Shown: in pieces, positions 1-6,336 of the stretch
How the letters are laid out: every line of letters begins with the position of its first letter
Numbering within the stretch: position 1 is the stretch's first letter
DNA from: GCA-2718845 sp913041905
GTDB taxonomy: Bacteria; Pseudomonadota; Gammaproteobacteria; GCA-002705445; GCA-002716945
Direction of reading: 5' to 3'
Length of the DNA stretch: 6,390 nucleotides
Assembly: GCA_913041905.1 (NCBI GenBank)
Contig: CAJWJQ010000047.1
Span: 1 to 6,390 of the forward strand
The notes under the pieces: model-generated
What the model was told of the DNA's origin: nothing
What the model saw: only the letters and a program-made list of their open reading frames with translations
The model's database searches: none
Position numbers and translations under genes: made by a program

Positions 1-652
1 AGTTTTTATAAACTATATATGTTGCTTTAACTCCGGTAGCAAGATTCCAACGGTTATTTCCTACAAGATTTCCGATATCGTCATACACTCTTACTTCAGC
101 CGTATTAGGCCCAGAACTTCCTTGGTTTAATGCAACAAAATCTATTACATTAAATCCAGCTTTTAAATCTAGTTTAAACCCAACTGCTTTTTCAGAAAGA
201 AGGATAGCCGGCAACACAATCTTATCATTAACTAAAACCTCTATTATATCTCCATCTGGATATTCATGATCTCTTAAGACAATAGTAATAAGTTCTCCAT
301 CAGTACTTATTTCCCCTAAAAACATATCAACCTTAAACTTATTTATGTTTTTTTTAGATTCATTTGCTTGAGCATTTAATCTAGTCAGATAGTATTTAGT
401 ATTATCAATAAAGTCTTCTGATGAATTTTTATTCATATCACTATCTGGAAAAAAATCTTTTACATCTTTGTTTTTCAGTTTTTTTAAAAAGGGGTTACTA
501 AAGTTACTAGGGTTTAATAATGATTTTTTCTTTTTTGGTTCGGAAGATAATTTTATACCTTTTGAGGAGCTATTAGAATTATCCTGCGCAGACACTAATT
601 GAAAAAAAGATATTGTAAATACCAAATAAATTATATATTTACTATAATGCAT
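1..652 (-). CDS. Secreted protein of unknown function (3' end cut by window edge)
   Basis: An open frame of 217 codons starts at ATG 652-650 and has no stop before the left edge. Residues 1-22 form a Sec signal peptide: a short K5-containing head, a hydrophobic core YIIYLVFTISFF, and a cleavage site after VSA with Q next, a common flavobacterial arrangement with no lipobox. Residues about 23-105 are a Ser/Asn/Lys-rich, probably disordered stretch including a KKKK run at 40-43. Residues about 107-217 look like a compact beta-rich domain with the motifs RDHEYPDGD (127-135), NQGSSGPNTAEV (176-187) and WNLATGVKA (202-210). From memory, similar domains occur in hypothetical secreted proteins of marine flavobacteria and end shortly after this last motif. 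The final base in view is T in the first codon position, so the stop may follow at once. No catalytic motif is visible and I do not know its function. It diverges from the symporter at 692 with only 39 bp between. The signal peptide is clear; the family resemblance is recalled, not searched. Confidence 0.85.
   Translation of the reverse strand, partial: MHYSKYIIYLVFTISFFQLVSAQDNSNSSSKGIKLSSEPKKKKSLLNPSNFSNPFLKKLKNKDVKDFFPDSDMNKNSSEDFIDNTKYYLTRLNAQANESKKNINKFKVDMFLGEISTDGELITIVLRDHEYPDGDIIEVLVNDKIVLPAILLSEKAVGFKLDLKAGFNVIDFVALNQGSSGPNTAEVRVYDDIGNLVGNNRWNLATGVKATYIVYKN
613..641 (+). promoter_or_regulatory. Candidate Bacteroidota-type promoter for the symporter gene
   Basis: TTG at 613-615 is followed after 18 bases by TATATTTA at 634-641, which matches the Bacteroidota -7 consensus TAnnTTTG except at the last base. 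The spacing fits the usual 17-23 bases. Transcription would begin near 648 and give a leader of about 44 bases before ATG 692. The site lies inside the signal-peptide codons of the divergent gene, as a 39-bp gap between starts would require. AT-rich sequence throws up such matches easily, so this remains tentative. Confidence 0.35.
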
Positions 653-671
653 AATAAACCGTTTTTATTAT
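651..671. repeat. 8-bp inverted repeat in the 39-bp divergent gap
   Basis: ATAATAAA at 651-658 and TTTATTAT at 664-671 are perfect inverted copies around the 5-base centre CCGTT. They fill more than half of the gap between the secreted-protein start (652) and the symporter start (692). The position suits an operator shared by the two divergent genes or a small hairpin in the symporter leader. The arms contain only A and T, so coincidence is quite possible. Confidence 0.3.
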
Positions 672-691
672 ACTAAGATAATAGTTTTACA

Positions 692-2461
692 ATGCAATTA
701 AATAATATTGATTGGCTTATAATAGTCTCATTTTTTGTTATCTCTCTTCTTATAGGAATAATTGTTTCAAGAAAGTCTGGTAAAAACATTACAGAGTTTT
801 TCTTGTCAGGAAGAAAAATGCCTTGGTGGTTATTAGGAATTTCAATGGTCGCAACTACCTTTTCTGCAGACACTCCAAATTTGGTTACAGATATTGTTCG
901 TACAAATGGAGTTGCAGGAAATTGGGTTTGGTGGGCATTTCTATTAACTGGAATGTTAACTGTTTTTATATATGCGAAGCTGTGGAGAAGGTCAAAAGTT
1001 TTAACAGACCTTGAATTTTATGAATTAAGATATAGCGGAAGAGGTGCTGCATTTCTTAGAGGGTTTAGAGCATTTTATTTAGGAGCTGTTTTTAATGTTT
1101 TAATTATGGCGAGTGTGTGCTTGGCAGGTATAAAAATAGGTGGAGCTTTATTGGGATTAGATCCGGTTCAAACCCTTCTAATTTCATGTATTATAACTGT
1201 TACATATAGCTCTATAGGTGGCTTAAGAGGAATTCTAATAACTGACTTTTTTCAGTTTATTCTTGCAATGGGAGCAACTTTTTGGGCTGCATATGAGATA
1301 GTTAATTTACCTCAAATTCAAGGCTTATCTAATCTTTTATCTCACCCTGATGTTATACCTAAGCTTAGTTTAATACCTGATTTTGCGAATCGAGATCTTT
1401 TTATTGCAGTCTTTATAATTCCAATAGCTGTGCAGTGGTGGTCAGTTTGGTATCCAGGAGCAGAGCCTGGTGGCGGAGGCTATATTGCACAAAGGATGCT
1501 ATCAGCAAAGGATGAAAAAAATGCTATATGGGCAACATTACTTTTTAATTTCATGCATTATGCTGTTAGGCCTTGGCCATGGATATTGATTGCCCTTGCA
1601 TCAATTATCGTTTTTCCTGATCTGAATTCTCTTCAAGAAGCTTTTCCAAACACAATTGTTGGACATGATTTAGCTTATCCTGCTATGATATCTTTTCTAC
1701 CCTCAGGACTACTAGGCCTTTTAGTCACATCGTTAATTGCAGCATTTATGTCAACAATATCTACTCATTTAAATTGGGGATCTTCTTACTTAGTTCATGA
1801 TTTTTATAGAAGGTTTTATGTGAAAAATAAATCAGAAAAACATTATGTTTTTATTGGAAGAGTCTTTACTGTTTTGCTTATGGCTGTATCTGCTTTTTTT
1901 GCCCTGTATCTTAATAATTCGCTTCAAGCATTTGGGATAATTTTACAAATAGGCGCTGGAACAGGGCTTATATTTATTCTTAGATGGTTTTGGTATAGGA
2001 TAAATGTATATAGCGAATTAACGGCAATGATTGTTTCTTTTTTAATCGCTTTATGTTTTGAGTTTTTCCCAAATGATTTTTCAGTTGAACAAAAGTTAAT
2101 ATTAGGCGTAACCTTAACTACAATTTCATGGATTATTGTAACTTTTATGACTCCATCGTCTTCGATGGAAACTTTACAAAACTTTTATAAGAAAATACAA
2201 CCAGGTGGCCCAGGATGGAAAAAAGTAGTTCAGGTTTCAGAAGAGAATGGCATTAATATAAGTGGAACAAAAGAAAAATGGGATGTCCCTAATGGTATTT
2301 TATGTATGGTCTTTGGAAGCTCATCTGTTTATAGTATTTTATTTGGGATTGGGTATATACTATATGGACAAATTAATCTAGGCTTTACCTTTCTAGGTAT
2401 TTCGATTCTATCTGTTTATTTACTTATGAAGTTTTGGAAAAAAATGTCAACTACAAGGTAA
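692..2461 (+). CDS. Sodium:solute symporter (SSS family), substrate unknown
   Basis: A 589-residue inner-membrane transporter expected to couple solute uptake to inward sodium flow (SSS family, LeuT-like fold). I count 13-15 hydrophobic segments by eye. Family signs are EFFLSGRKMPWW (35-46) leading into the first core helix, GGLRGILITDFFQF (176-189), and MSTIS (353-357) in the helix ending HDFYRRF. The last matches MST(L/I)S of PutP, where Ser340 and Thr341 bind sodium. Less usual are the Gly-rich AEPGGGGYIAQRM (257-269) and Trp-rich HYAVRPWPW (289-297) loops. A soluble stretch at about 488-535 containing QPGGPGW precedes the final one or two membrane segments. The start at 692 gives a normal N-terminus (a short polar head, then the first helix); no Shine-Dalgarno is visible, as is usual in this phylum. 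The gene ends 1 bp from the converging nupC stop. Family membership is firm. Sugars, organic acids or other solutes are all possible substrates, and neighbouring genes do not settle which. Confidence 0.93.
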   Translation: MQLNNIDWLIIVSFFVISLLIGIIVSRKSGKNITEFFLSGRKMPWWLLGISMVATTFSADTPNLVTDIVRTNGVAGNWVWWAFLLTGMLTVFIYAKLWRRSKVLTDLEFYELRYSGRGAAFLRGFRAFYLGAVFNVLIMASVCLAGIKIGGALLGLDPVQTLLISCIITVTYSSIGGLRGILITDFFQFILAMGATFWAAYEIVNLPQIQGLSNLLSHPDVIPKLSLIPDFANRDLFIAVFIIPIAVQWWSVWYPGAEPGGGGYIAQRMLSAKDEKNAIWATLLFNFMHYAVRPWPWILIALASIIVFPDLNSLQEAFPNTIVGHDLAYPAMISFLPSGLLGLLVTSLIAAFMSTISTHLNWGSSYLVHDFYRRFYVKNKSEKHYVFIGRVFTVLLMAVSAFFALYLNNSLQAFGIILQIGAGTGLIFILRWFWYRINVYSELTAMIVSFLIALCFEFFPNDFSVEQKLILGVTLTTISWIIVTFMTPSSSMETLQNFYKKIQPGGPGWKKVVQVSEENGINISGTKEKWDVPNGILCMVFGSSSVYSILFGIGYILYGQINLGFTFLGISILSVYLLMKFWKKMSTTR

Positions 2462-2462
2462 T

Positions 2463-3782
2463 TTAGCCTAAAATCATTCCAACCATAGTTGCCGATAAAA
2501 GTGAAACAAGAGTTCCGGCAATCATTGCTTTAAAACCTAATTCAGTTAGAAGCTTATATTTTTTAGGAGCAAGTATTCCAATCCCTGCAACTTGAATCCC
2601 TATTGAAGCAAAATTTGCAAAACCACACAACATTATAGTTGCCATTATAACAGATTTCTCATATGTTAAATGGATTACGCTAGTTAGATCTTTTAGACTT
2701 GCTAACTCGATATAAGCAACAAATTCACTTGCAGCAATTTTAACCCCTAAAAGTTGACCCATTAATGTCATATCTTCTTTAGCGATTCCAATTAACCACA
2801 TTAGAGGTGCGAAAATATAACCTAACATTAATTCTAAAGAAAGAGATTCATAAACAGTATTGTTTTTTATCCAATCGTTTATGCCAAATAAATCTGCACC
2901 TTGAAATAGTATTCCATTTATTAAAGCGATAAGTGCAAGAAATACTAGTAACATAGCCCCCACGTTAACAGCCATTTTTATTCCATCTCTTGTTCCATTT
3001 GTTATAGCAGTTAATAAATTCTCCCCAGTAATTTCTTCATTCACTTTAAAGTCTTTATTTATTTTTTCGGTTTGAGGATACATTAACTTTGAAATTACTA
3101 TTGCTCCAGGGGCAGCCATAACAGATGCTATTATTAAATTTTTTGCAACTTCTACTCTTTGAACAGGATCATCGCCACCTAAAAAACCAATATATGCAGC
3201 AAGAACACTTCCTGCAACAGTTGCCATTCCACCAGTCATTAAAAGAAAGTATTCTGATCTATTCATTTTGTTTAAATATCCTTTAACAAGAAGCGGCGCT
3301 TCTGTTTGGCCAAGAAAAATATTTCCTACTACTGCAAGACTTTCTTGTCCGGAGATATTTAATAATTTGGTAAGAAGCCAAGCCATTCCTTGAACTACTT
3401 TTTGAATTATCCCATAATAATATAAGACAGATGTTAAAGCAGAAAAGAATATAATAACTGGGAGAATCTGAAACGCAAAAATTGCTCCATACTTTTCAGA
3501 GTTAGCTAATTCTCCAAAAAGAATTTTAGATCCCTCATTAGTAAACACTACAATTGCTAAAAACACTTCCCCTATTTTTTCAAAAAAGATTGTAACTGCA
3601 TCAACTTTTATAACACCAATAGCAATAATAAATTGACTTAAAACACCAATACCTATTGTTTTCCAATCAATATTTTTTTTATTATTACTTAGTAAGTAAG
3701 CTATAACCAATATTGTTGATATTCCAAGGAATCCTCTTGTAATTGAAATTAGTGAAATGCCATCATGTGGTATTAACGCCAT
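2463..3782 (-). CDS. nupC: Concentrative nucleoside transporter (CNT/NupC family)
   Basis: A 439-residue inner-membrane permease that imports nucleosides with sodium or protons. Family blocks appear in order: an N-terminal hydrophobic region, GNIFLGQTEAPLL (153-165), MTGGMATVAGSVLAAY (182-197), AAPGAIVISKLM (223-234), GYIFAPLMWLIGI (321-333), GQLLGVKIAASEFVAY (342-357), and CGFANFASIGIQ (386-397). By comparison with the solved Vibrio cholerae CNT, Gln159-Thr160-Glu161, Glu353, Phe388, Asn390 and Ser393 correspond to its nucleoside-binding residues (Gln154, Thr155, Glu156, Glu332, Phe366, Asn368, Ser371), and Asn154 to a sodium ligand (Asn149). All of them are present, so the protein should be functional. 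That alignment was made by eye from memory. It is the second gene of a pair, 16 bp after the mmsA stop with no terminator between, so co-transcription is likely. The start at 3782 is ATG with an A-rich leader and no Shine-Dalgarno. Substrate preference (pyrimidine or purine nucleosides) cannot be read from the sequence. Confidence 0.95.
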   Translation of the reverse strand: MALIPHDGISLISITRGFLGISTILVIAYLLSNNKKNIDWKTIGIGVLSQFIIAIGVIKVDAVTIFFEKIGEVFLAIVVFTNEGSKILFGELANSEKYGAIFAFQILPVIIFFSALTSVLYYYGIIQKVVQGMAWLLTKLLNISGQESLAVVGNIFLGQTEAPLLVKGYLNKMNRSEYFLLMTGGMATVAGSVLAAYIGFLGGDDPVQRVEVAKNLIIASVMAAPGAIVISKLMYPQTEKINKDFKVNEEITGENLLTAITNGTRDGIKMAVNVGAMLLVFLALIALINGILFQGADLFGINDWIKNNTVYESLSLELMLGYIFAPLMWLIGIAKEDMTLMGQLLGVKIAASEFVAYIELASLKDLTSVIHLTYEKSVIMATIMLCGFANFASIGIQVAGIGILAPKKYKLLTELGFKAMIAGTLVSLLSATMVGMILG

Positions 3783-3798
3783 AGCTATAGTTTATTTT

Positions 3799-5283
3799 TT
3801 ACCATCCTTGTTTGTCTTTGTATGAGTCATCCCATCTAGAAAGAATAACTTTCTGACGAGTATAAAACATAACTCCTTCTGATCCTTGCATATGTAAGTC
3901 TCCATAAAAAGATTCATTCCAACCTGAAAATGGAAACATTGCCATAGGAGCAGGAACACCAACGTTAATTCCTACCATACCGCATTTAATGGATGCTCTA
4001 AATTCTTTTGCTGAAGCGCCACTAGTTGTGAAAATAGTTGCCCCATTACCATAATTTAATTTGTTCAACCATTGGATAGCTTCTGTTAAATTTTTTGGAT
4101 TTAAAATAGACAATATAGGCCCAAAAATTTCTTCACTGAATACTGTCATGTCAGGGTTAACATTATCAAATAAAGTTGGTCCTATAAAGTACCCATCATT
4201 ATCGATAAGTTTTCTTCCATCGTTTATCAGTGATGCCCCGTTTTTTTCTACTTTTTCAATTATTTTTGAAATTCTCTCTTGTGAGTTGCTATCAATAACT
4301 GGTCCCATTTCAGTTTTTTCATTTTTTATTGGGTCTCCAACAATAAGTTTATCAATAGCTCCACTAACCTTTTCTTTTAATGACTCTTTAACGTCACCAA
4401 CACCAACTAATAAAGAACCAGCCATACATCTTTGTCCAGCACAGCCAAAAGAAGAACTCATAATTGCTCTTAATGTTGAATCAGGTTCTGCATCTCCCAT
4501 TACTAGAAGAGCATTTTTTGCAGCACCTCCAGCTTGAACTCTTTTACCATTGAGTGATGCAAGAGAATAAACATGATGTCCAACAATAGATGATCCGACA
4601 AAACTTATAGCACTGATTTTTGGATGTGTACACAATCCATCAACAATTTCTTTACCACCATGGATTAGGTTTAAAACTCCTTTAGGCAATCCAGCTTTTT
4701 CAAAAAGCTTTACTAGTTTGACGGCAGTTAAAGGAACCTTTTCGCTAGGTTTTAAAATAAATGTATTTCCACACGCTATTGCTAAAGGGAACATCCACAT
4801 TGGAACCATTGCAGGGAAATTAAAAGGGCTTATCCCAGCACAAATTCCAAGAGGTTCTCTAATTGTTGTGGCATCAATATTAGGTGCAACCTCTGCTAGA
4901 CTTTCACCTTTTGAGAGTTGAGAAATGCCACATGCAAATTCAACAACTTCAAATCCTCTTTGAATATCACCTTTGGCCTCAGCTAGAGTTTTACCATTTT
5001 CTGTTGAAATTATTTTTGCAATTTCTTCTAAATTATCTTTTAGTAAAGACCTGTAATTAAAAAGAATTTGAGCTCTATTATTGGAAGGCAAACTAGACCA
5101 TGAAACAAAGGCTTTTTCTGCAGCTTCAACAGCTTTATCTAATTCTTTATTACCGCACATTGGAGTTTTTGATATTATTTCTCCTTTTGCAGGATTATAA
5201 ACGTTAGTATACTTGTCTTTATTAATTGACAACCATTCACCATTAATCAATGATGGAACAATTTCATATGATTCAGAGGGCAT
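3799..5283 (-). CDS. mmsA: CoA-acylating methylmalonate-semialdehyde dehydrogenase
   Basis: A cytoplasmic enzyme of the aldehyde dehydrogenase superfamily, 494 residues (normal length). It oxidises methylmalonate or malonate semialdehyde with NAD+ and CoA to propionyl-CoA or acetyl-CoA and CO2, in valine, inositol, beta-alanine and thymine/uracil breakdown. Visible parts are SPFNFPAMVPMWMFPLAI (152-169) with the active-site Asn155, the NAD-binding ILKPSEKVP (176-184) and SFVGSS (227-232), the catalytic Cys286 in GCAGQRCMA, EEIFGP (384-389), and the MMSDH-type end SGWNESFYGDLH (453-464) ... FYTRQK (473-478). The usual ALDH general-base Glu (ELGGK) is replaced by QAGGAAKNA (250-258), as expected for CoA-acylating members; the usual GAKNH reads AAKNA here. 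ATG 5283 gives a normal N-terminus (INGEW at 13-17). It is the first gene of the mmsA-nupC pair and diverges from the GH16 gene. Other CoA-independent ALDHs are much less likely given these motifs. Confidence 0.94.
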   Translation of the reverse strand: MPSESYEIVPSLINGEWLSINKDKYTNVYNPAKGEIISKTPMCGNKELDKAVEAAEKAFVSWSSLPSNNRAQILFNYRSLLKDNLEEIAKIISTENGKTLAEAKGDIQRGFEVVEFACGISQLSKGESLAEVAPNIDATTIREPLGICAGISPFNFPAMVPMWMFPLAIACGNTFILKPSEKVPLTAVKLVKLFEKAGLPKGVLNLIHGGKEIVDGLCTHPKISAISFVGSSIVGHHVYSLASLNGKRVQAGGAAKNALLVMGDAEPDSTLRAIMSSSFGCAGQRCMAGSLLVGVGDVKESLKEKVSGAIDKLIVGDPIKNEKTEMGPVIDSNSQERISKIIEKVEKNGASLINDGRKLIDNDGYFIGPTLFDNVNPDMTVFSEEIFGPILSILNPKNLTEAIQWLNKLNYGNGATIFTTSGASAKEFRASIKCGMVGINVGVPAPMAMFPFSGWNESFYGDLHMQGSEGVMFYTRQKVILSRWDDSYKDKQGW

Positions 5284-5292
5284 GCTTTATCT

Positions 5293-5334
5293 TTTTTATT
5301 CTTTTGAAATATAGAAAAATTAAAAGAATAAAAA
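5293..5334. repeat. Perfect 13-bp inverted repeat upstream of mmsA, possible operator
   Basis: TTTTTATTCTTTT at 5293-5305 and AAAAGAATAAAAA at 5322-5334 are exact inverted copies separated by 16 bases; arm centres are 29 bp apart, close to three helical turns. The left arm lies 9-22 bases upstream of the mmsA start codon, and the spacer holds the best -7-like motif for mmsA. The flanking genes diverge, so a terminator role for either is unlikely. An operator for a dimeric regulator or an mRNA leader hairpin would fit. The arms hold one G or C each, so A/T tract bias must be considered. Confidence 0.45.
5306..5313 (-). promoter_or_regulatory. Weak -7-like element for mmsA-nupC
   Basis: Read on the minus strand, TATATTTC matches the Bacteroidota TAnnTTTG element except at the last base. 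It would start transcription near 5300, leaving a leader of about 16 bases before ATG 5283. No TTG lies at the expected distance upstream. It is the best match between the two divergent genes on this strand, but it is weak. Confidence 0.25.
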
Positions 5335-5379
5335 TAATTATCATTGATTAAAAATCTTTATGTACTAATGATAAATATT
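5333..5379. repeat. Imperfect 13-bp inverted repeat upstream of the GH16 gene
   Basis: AATAATTATCATT at 5333-5345 and AATGATAAATATT at 5367-5379 are inverted copies matching at 12 of 13 positions, with a perfect 8-bp core (TTATCATT / AATGATAA) and a 21-base spacer. The right arm ends two bases before the -7 element at 5382, so a protein bound here would cover the region upstream of that promoter. It abuts the other inverted repeat at 5293-5334. The AT-rich composition limits confidence. Confidence 0.35.
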
Positions 5380-5381
5380 AT

Positions 5382-5389
5382 TAGATTTG
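5382..5389 (+). promoter_or_regulatory. Bacteroidota -7 promoter element for the GH16 gene
   Basis: TAGATTTG is an exact match to TAnnTTTG. A transcript starting near 5395 would have a leader of about 20 bases before ATG 5416. No good TTG is present at the usual -33 position; the nearest sequence is TATG at 5359-5362, so the upstream half is poor or activator-dependent. The element lies downstream of the alternative TTG start at 5344, which supports 5416 as the real start of translation. Confidence 0.45.
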
Positions 5390-5415
5390 GAAAAAATTAT
5401 CTTCAAAAGAAATTT

Positions 5416-6336
5416 ATGAAAAAGAATCATTTCCTCTCATTACTATTTCTGTTTTTAGCTGTCTCTTGTAACAAATCAAAAGATACTACAGATAATAATA
5501 GCTCAATTACGAACAACAACAGTAATAATATAAATACACCAGTAGATACTTATGTGTTTAATAATGAGCTTACATGGTCTGATGAATTTGATGTGGACGG
5601 GTCAATATCTCTTGATAAATGGAGTATAGAAACAGTTGCCCCTAATAATGGAAGCTGGTGGAATGGCGAGCTTCAGTATTATACCGACAAAGAAAATAAT
5701 ATAAAAATAGAAGATGGTCTTTTAAAGATTACAGCTAAGTATGAAAGCTTTAATGGTAAGAATTACACTTCAGCAAGAATTAATACTCAAGATAAATATG
5801 AATTTACTTATGGTAGGGTAGAACTTAGAGCTAAACTTCCTAATTGGGAGGGTATGTGGCCTGCATTTTGGTTACTTGGAGCTAATTATGATGTAATTGA
5901 TTGGCCCTACTGTGGAGAATTAGATATTTTAGAACATGGAGATTATGTAAAAGATTCTACTGTAGATGATCCTGGCTTAATTTCATCAGCAGTTCATTAT
6001 GGACCACTTGATCATAAATCTCAATATGAAAACATCCCAAATACAATTTTTATGGCTACAGGTCAAGAAAATTTTGTTAGAGCTGAAAAAATTATTGAAA
6101 ACCCTTTTGATCAATTTCACACATATGCAATTCAATGGGCTCCTGATAAAATTCAATTTTTTATAGACGATGAAATGTATTTTGAATTTCCACTTCAAGC
6201 TCAACATTCGCCTTTCGATAAACCATTTTTCTTGATATTAAATTTAGCAGTTGGAGGGCACTGGACAGACGGATATGTAGCGCCAGGATTTGATCAAGCA
6301 ACATATGAAATAGATTATGTTAGGATTTATCAATAA
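5416..6336 (+). CDS. GH16 beta-glucanase lipoprotein, probable laminarinase
   Basis: A predicted surface or periplasmic lipoprotein of 306 residues that should cleave internal beta-1,3 (or mixed 1,3-1,4) glucan links. ATG 5416 is preferred to the in-frame TTG at 5344: it gives a clean lipoprotein signal MKKNHFLSLLFLFLAVSC with Cys18 as lipid anchor, and the promoter motif at 5382 lies between the two. Residues 19-50 are an Asn/Thr/Ser-rich tether, followed by one GH16 domain (about 51-306) with no carbohydrate-binding module. Key sites are LTWSDEF (52-58), NGELQYYT (83-90), YGRVELRAKLP (132-142), WPAFWLLG (148-155) and the active site GELDILEHG (167-175): nucleophile Glu168, helper Asp170, acid/base Glu173. 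The ExDxxE spacing is that of laminarinases and agarases, unlike ExDxE lichenases. The C-terminus NLAVGG ... YEIDYVRIYQ is typical and complete. It heads a plus-strand transcript and overlaps the next gene by 20 bases. Family and catalytic residues are firm; laminarin as substrate is inferred. Confidence 0.94.
   Translation: MKKNHFLSLLFLFLAVSCNKSKDTTDNNSSITNNNSNNINTPVDTYVFNNELTWSDEFDVDGSISLDKWSIETVAPNNGSWWNGELQYYTDKENNIKIEDGLLKITAKYESFNGKNYTSARINTQDKYEFTYGRVELRAKLPNWEGMWPAFWLLGANYDVIDWPYCGELDILEHGDYVKDSTVDDPGLISSAVHYGPLDHKSQYENIPNTIFMATGQENFVRAEKIIENPFDQFHTYAIQWAPDKIQFFIDDEMYFEFPLQAQHSPFDKPFFLILNLAVGGHWTDGYVAPGFDQATYEIDYVRIYQ

Noticed and set aside
682..689. TAGTTTTA as a -7 element for the symporter
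   Set aside because: It ends two bases before ATG 692, so transcription would begin inside the coding region.
673..873. Minus-strand open frame of 66 codons
   Set aside because: It lies within the start of the well-supported symporter gene and shows no motif or signal; it is a by-product of AT-rich coding sequence.
823..1014. Plus-strand open frame of 63 codons in another frame of the symporter gene
   Set aside because: It is fully inside a conserved transporter gene and the peptide resembles no protein.
2461..2474. Palindrome-like ATTTAGCCTAAAAT at the convergent gene ends
   Set aside because: The arms meet with no loop and lack a G+C stem or T-run, so it is not a credible terminator hairpin.
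4061..4537. Plus-strand open frame of 158 codons opposite mmsA
   Set aside because: It is antisense to the conserved catalytic region of MmsA. The Ser/Pro/Phe-rich composition is what reverse reading of that gene gives.
4718..4921. Plus-strand open frame of 67 codons opposite mmsA
   Set aside because: It is antisense to the MmsA nucleotide-binding region, with no signs of an independent gene.
5344..5415. N-terminal extension of the GH16 protein from an in-frame TTG at 5344
   Set aside because: It would bury the clear lipoprotein signal peptide and Cys18 inside the protein, and the -7 promoter element at 5382 lies within the extension. ATG 5416 is the better start.
5986..6207. Minus-strand open frame of 73 codons opposite the GH16 gene
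   Set aside because: It is antisense to the conserved GH16 domain and has no recognisable features.
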